Position numbers and translations under genes: made by a program. DNA of 64,000 bases from UBA2336 sp964404445 (GTDB taxonomy: Bacteria > Bacteroidota > Bacteroidia > Cytophagales > Cyclobacteriaceae), in the NCBI GenBank assembly GCA_964404445.1, contig CAYOJW010000001.1, positions 1 to 64,000 of the forward strand, given 5' to 3'. Positions within the stretch are counted from its first letter, which is position 1; each line of letters opens with the position of its first letter. This document shows positions 60,964-64,000 of the stretch, piece after piece. The notes beneath the pieces are model-generated. The model did not search any database. It saw only the letters and a program-made list of their open reading frames with translations, and was not told the origin of the DNA.

Positions 60964-62670
60964 ATGCCTAATCTAAAACGAGTTATCCGCAACCTGCTGG
61001 TAGGGAAGGCTCTTCTTAAATCGCGTATTGAATACAAGTACGCCCTGCTGTGCGGGCAGTTTGCCCTTATCCTTTTTTCTATCGGATTGATTTATTGTAT
61101 CATCGATCCTGTTAACAACGTTTATGTTCTCCTGCCGGGCTATTTTACAATGATGGCCGTGGCTGTGGTTATCATTTTGTTTAACCGGTCGCAGCAATAC
61201 CACATCGCCAGCATGTTGTTGCTAACATCTATCAACATCATTGTTTTTCTCTTCTGCACTACCGATCATCCACACGGAGGCGTATTTTTCTTTTTTATGA
61301 GTTGCTCTATTGCCGGGTTAATATTAGCCGGATATTACAACCGGTATGCAGGGATTTTCTTTGCTGTATTGCCGGTTATACTCGGGCTAATCGCTTACAC
61401 GACAAACCTCGAATTAATACCGCCTCCTTCGTACGAGCCGGGAGTGGTACAATTCAACTTTGCCATTAATTATGTTATCGGCCTGTTGTCGAACATTTTT
61501 ATTGTTTCGTTTCTGATTAACAGAAACCAGGAGTCGGAGGAGTCGTTGCGCGAAGGAGAAAAGCGATTGATCAAAATTGCAGATGATTTGCGCATCAGCG
61601 AAGATCGTTTTGCGCTTGCGGTGAAAGGAACGAATGCCGGAATTTATGAATGGAATTTTAAGACAGGGGAGATTTATGTAAGCGCTTTGTGGAAGCAATT
61701 GTTAGGGTACGAAAACCATGAGTTACAAAACCTGACATCCCAAAATTTTTCAACGCTCATGCACCCCGATGATGTTCAGCGTACACGCGAAGTGGTGATG
61801 CAACACATGGAACTTCAAACGCCTTACCAAAACGAAATGCATTTACGAACCAAACAGGGTGAATACCGGTGGTTTTTAGATACGGGTAGTTTTAAAACCG
61901 ATCAAGGCAACAGCATTCGTGCCGTGGTCGGGTCTATTGTTGATATTGAAGACCGCAAACGTGCCGAACAGGAACTCTTATTAAAGAACGAACAATTAGC
62001 CAAGACCAACGAAGAACTCGACCGTTTTGTGTATAGCGCATCGCACGATATGCGCGCCCCGCTCAGTTCGTTGTTAGGGCTGATCAACATTTCGGAAAAA
62101 ACTCAGGATGTAGCCGAGCTTCACCTGTTGCTGAACATGATGAAAGACCGCATTAAAACCATGGAGGGTTTTATAAAAGAAGTTACCGATTATTCGCGCA
62201 ATGCGCGCTTAGCTTTAGCGCTTCAGCCAGTCGATTTGCACAACATTATCCTGGAGGTAACACAAAACCTGGCGTACATGGCCGGTAACAAAAATGTTCG
62301 GGTTAATGTTGACATCCCGCAGCGAATCGTTATTCAAACAGACCCCAGCCGGTTAAAGGTTGTTTTGAACAACCTGATTTCGAATGCCTATAAATACCAT
62401 CGGTACGATCAGGCCGATCCGTACATTATGTTTTCGGCTACTGAAACCGCTCAATGTATATCCGTTACAGTGTTAGACAACGGCCAGGGCATTTCGCCCG
62501 AATACCATCAAAAAATATTCGATATGTTTTTCCGTGCTTCAGCAGAATCTGAAGGCTCAGGGTTGGGGCTGTACATTGTGAAAGAAACCTTAGATAAATT
62601 AGACGGGAGCATTTGGGTTGACGCTACGCCCGGTGAAGGTTCGCGGTTTACATTTACGTTACCTGTTTAA
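60964..62670 (+). CDS. Membrane sensor histidine kinase with PAS domain (paralogue B)
   Basis: A 568-aa kinase: about six membrane helices (about 30-185) like those of the kinase at 48895-50232, then a PAS/PAC domain (about 205-335; FALAVKGTNAGIYEWNFKTGEI, YRWFLDTGSF, GSIVDIEDRKRAEQEL), HisKA (FVYSASHDMRAPLSSLLGLI) and HATPase_c (NNLISNAYKYH, DNGQGISPEY, GSGLGLYIV). Paralogue A lacks the PAS domain. No response regulator is adjacent. A weak -7 (TATCTTGC) ends 8 nt before the ATG. Confidence 0.92.
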   Translation: MPNLKRVIRNLLVGKALLKSRIEYKYALLCGQFALILFSIGLIYCIIDPVNNVYVLLPGYFTMMAVAVVIILFNRSQQYHIASMLLLTSINIIVFLFCTTDHPHGGVFFFFMSCSIAGLILAGYYNRYAGIFFAVLPVILGLIAYTTNLELIPPPSYEPGVVQFNFAINYVIGLLSNIFIVSFLINRNQESEESLREGEKRLIKIADDLRISEDRFALAVKGTNAGIYEWNFKTGEIYVSALWKQLLGYENHELQNLTSQNFSTLMHPDDVQRTREVVMQHMELQTPYQNEMHLRTKQGEYRWFLDTGSFKTDQGNSIRAVVGSIVDIEDRKRAEQELLLKNEQLAKTNEELDRFVYSASHDMRAPLSSLLGLINISEKTQDVAELHLLLNMMKDRIKTMEGFIKEVTDYSRNARLALALQPVDLHNIILEVTQNLAYMAGNKNVRVNVDIPQRIVIQTDPSRLKVVLNNLISNAYKYHRYDQADPYIMFSATETAQCISVTVLDNGQGISPEYHQKIFDMFFRASAESEGSGLGLYIVKETLDKLDGSIWVDATPGEGSRFTFTLPV

Positions 62671-62698
62671 ACAAACACTATATATAATCTTGCTATAA

Positions 62699-63937
62699 TT
62701 ATTGGGCACTCTGGTAATACAGCACACTTGCGTTTTGTTCGTGCAAAATGGTTTGCGCAGCTACCTGAATATCGTTTGTTGTTACTGCTTCAATTTTTTC
62801 TTTTTCGGTGTTCACCAGATTGGTATCGCCCGACAGCGCGGCAAAGGCAAGGTTCATAGCCCGGTTAATTACTTCTACTTCGCCAAACTCAAGTGTAGCC
62901 ATAGCCTGATGTTTTACTTTTTCCAGTTCGGCATCGGTTATACCCTGTTGTACTACTTCTGCTAACAGCACATCTAAGGCTTGTTCAGCTTCTTTCAAGG
63001 TTATGCCATCTTTTACGCGGCCGCTTACCACGAATAATCCCGGGTCGATGGTTCCGGTAACAAATGACGATATGGAGGTAAAAATTTCTTTTTCTTTCAC
63101 TAATGTGTGGTACAACCTGCTCGATTGCCCACGACTTAACACATCGCTCAGTAAATCGACCGCATAATACGATTCGGCAAAGCGGCCTCCCATGTGGTAT
63201 GCTTTGTACAATGCGTTAGCGGGTACGTTGGCCGTTGTTGTTTGTTCGCGTTTACTTTTTTGTAACGGCTCGGCCGGTAAGTTGCGCACCTGTTTTATGC
63301 CTGCGGGTATCGGCCCAAACCATTTCGCGGCAAGCTGTTTAACCTGCTGGTGCGTTACCCCTCCGGCTACTACCAATACGGCATTGTTGGGAATATAATG
63401 TTTAAAGAAAAAATCTTTTACATCCTGATCGGTAGCGTTTTCGATGTGGCTGATTTCTTTGCCGATAGTCGCCCATTTGTACGGATGTGTTTGATACGCC
63501 AGCGGCCGGAGTTTTAACCATACATCGCCATACGGCTGATTGAAATACCGCTGTTTAAATTCTTCTACCACTACTTTGCGTTGCACTTCAAGCACCTGCG
63601 GATCGAACGACAAGCTGAGCATACGATCACTTTCTAACCAGAATGCTGTTTCAATATTCGCAGCCGGAACCGTTAAGTAATAATTGGTGATGTCGGTATT
63701 GGTAAAGGCGTTGTTTTCACCGCCTACGCGCTGCAAGGGTTCATCGTAACTGGGTATGTTTACCGACCCGCCAAACATCAGGTGCTCGAACAAATGGGCA
63801 AACCCTGTTTTGTTTTCGTTTTCATCGCGTGAGCCTACACGGTATAAGATATTCATTACGGCAATCTGTACGGTAGGGTCTTCATGCACGATTACGTGCA
63901 GGCCGTTTTCAAGCTTAAATTCTGAAAAAGAAATCAT
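62699..63937 (-). CDS. M16 family zinc metallopeptidase
   Basis: A 412-aa pitrilysin-type peptidase subunit. The inverted zinc motif HLFEH (48-52) and the downstream Glu in VVVEEF (about 125-126) are intact, so this is the active half. Family enzymes often pair with an inactive M16 subunit encoded next door; none is downstream, and upstream lies beyond the window. No signal peptide is evident. The -7 box is only four bases before the ATG. Confidence 0.92.
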   Translation of the reverse strand: MISFSEFKLENGLHVIVHEDPTVQIAVMNILYRVGSRDENENKTGFAHLFEHLMFGGSVNIPSYDEPLQRVGGENNAFTNTDITNYYLTVPAANIETAFWLESDRMLSLSFDPQVLEVQRKVVVEEFKQRYFNQPYGDVWLKLRPLAYQTHPYKWATIGKEISHIENATDQDVKDFFFKHYIPNNAVLVVAGGVTHQQVKQLAAKWFGPIPAGIKQVRNLPAEPLQKSKREQTTTANVPANALYKAYHMGGRFAESYYAVDLLSDVLSRGQSSRLYHTLVKEKEIFTSISSFVTGTIDPGLFVVSGRVKDGITLKEAEQALDVLLAEVVQQGITDAELEKVKHQAMATLEFGEVEVINRAMNLAFAALSGDTNLVNTEKEKIEAVTTNDIQVAAQTILHEQNASVLYYQSAQ

Positions 63938-63941
63938 GGGG

Positions 63942-63949
63942 CAAAAGTA
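63942..63949 (-). promoter_or_regulatory. -7 element of the M16 gene, leaderless arrangement
   Basis: TACTTTTG on the minus strand followed by four bases (CCCC) and the ATG at 63937. The remaining bases to 64000 show no gene. Confidence 0.6.
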
Positions 63950-64000
63950 ATCATTAAACCTTTGTTGAGTTGCCGGCAGGGCATTGCCAAAGATTTTTAA

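Noticed and set aside
1..64000. Known defence systems, prophage, integrated plasmid or CRISPR array
   Set aside because: No cas, restriction, reverse transcriptase, phage structural, integrase or replication genes were recognised; the only toxin-antitoxin system is the MazF-type pair.

Overview
The window is a stretch of chromosome from a member of the Bacteroidota, most likely order Cytophagales. Several things point the same way. Many genes start just behind the TAnnTTTG -7 element typical of this phylum. Two proteins end in type IX secretion (T9SS) sorting domains. Phylum-marker families are present: DUF2480, DUF4295, DUF6048/DUF6452 and GLPGLI. The bacillithiol enzyme BshC and the rpmB-rpmG-DUF4295-ftsY gene order also fit. 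The genus cannot be named from sequence reading alone. Nearly everything is densely packed housekeeping or ordinary accessory sequence. No prophage, integrase, transposase gene, CRISPR array or known defence island is visible.

Layout, left to right. Positions 1-365 look like the promoter and leader of a stable-RNA (probably rRNA) operon reading out of the left edge on the minus strand. 422-3945 (-) holds rpmH, rnpA, an S41 protease, tsaB and a DUF2480 gene. 4150-7733 holds an adenosine kinase and a divergent LicD-like / LicC-like / TagF-like set that may make a phospho-decorated surface glycan. 7807-8357 is a MazF-type toxin-antitoxin pair. 8415-13047 (-) is a GLPGLI + TonB-type outer-membrane protein operon followed by a glycerophosphodiesterase; a two-component system (13172-15354) diverges from it. 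15351-19921 (-) includes a MarR regulator, two pirins, a nitroreductase and a small Fe-S protein that look like an electrophile/quinone stress regulon with palindromic operators. 20004-26231 holds a YdeI-like protein, tRNA-Val, a large AsmA protein, DUF2461, and an ECF sigma / anti-sigma / doubly anchored lipoprotein operon.

26483-31852 holds murF, a T9SS FG-GAP protein, and the rpmB-rpmG-DUF4295-ftsY translation/SRP block. 32028-38647 is an accessory block: a TPR histidine kinase with a NarL-type regulator, then four exported proteins ending in a WG-repeat protein. It lies between ftsY and rimO, which are commonly close together in this phylum. 38738-46725 holds DUF6048/DUF6452, rimO, a 125-bp foldback element, bshC, an AraC regulator with a small membrane protein, a lipoprotein metallopeptidase, 5-formyl-THF cyclo-ligase and a guanine-type deaminase. 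46796-48774 (-) is the agmatine-to-putrescine pair aguB-aguA. Two paralogous membrane histidine kinases sit at 48895-50232 and 60964-62670. Between them lie glutamate synthase gltB and gltD, split by a T9SS M4 metalloprotease/lipoprotein cassette that is flanked by near-identical repeats, and ispF-mnmD. An M16 protease gene ends the window.

The most interesting material is structural. Small palindromic repeats sit in gene junctions and even inside coding regions (pirin, mnmD). A repeat-flanked cassette has separated gltB from gltD. Putative rRNA and ribosomal-protein promoters share an initial transcribed sequence. Several genes have the -7 box so close to the ATG that their mRNAs are probably leaderless. 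The best candidate for an undescribed pathway is the LicC/LicD/TagF-like cluster; the ECF sigma operon with its doubly anchored third protein is second.
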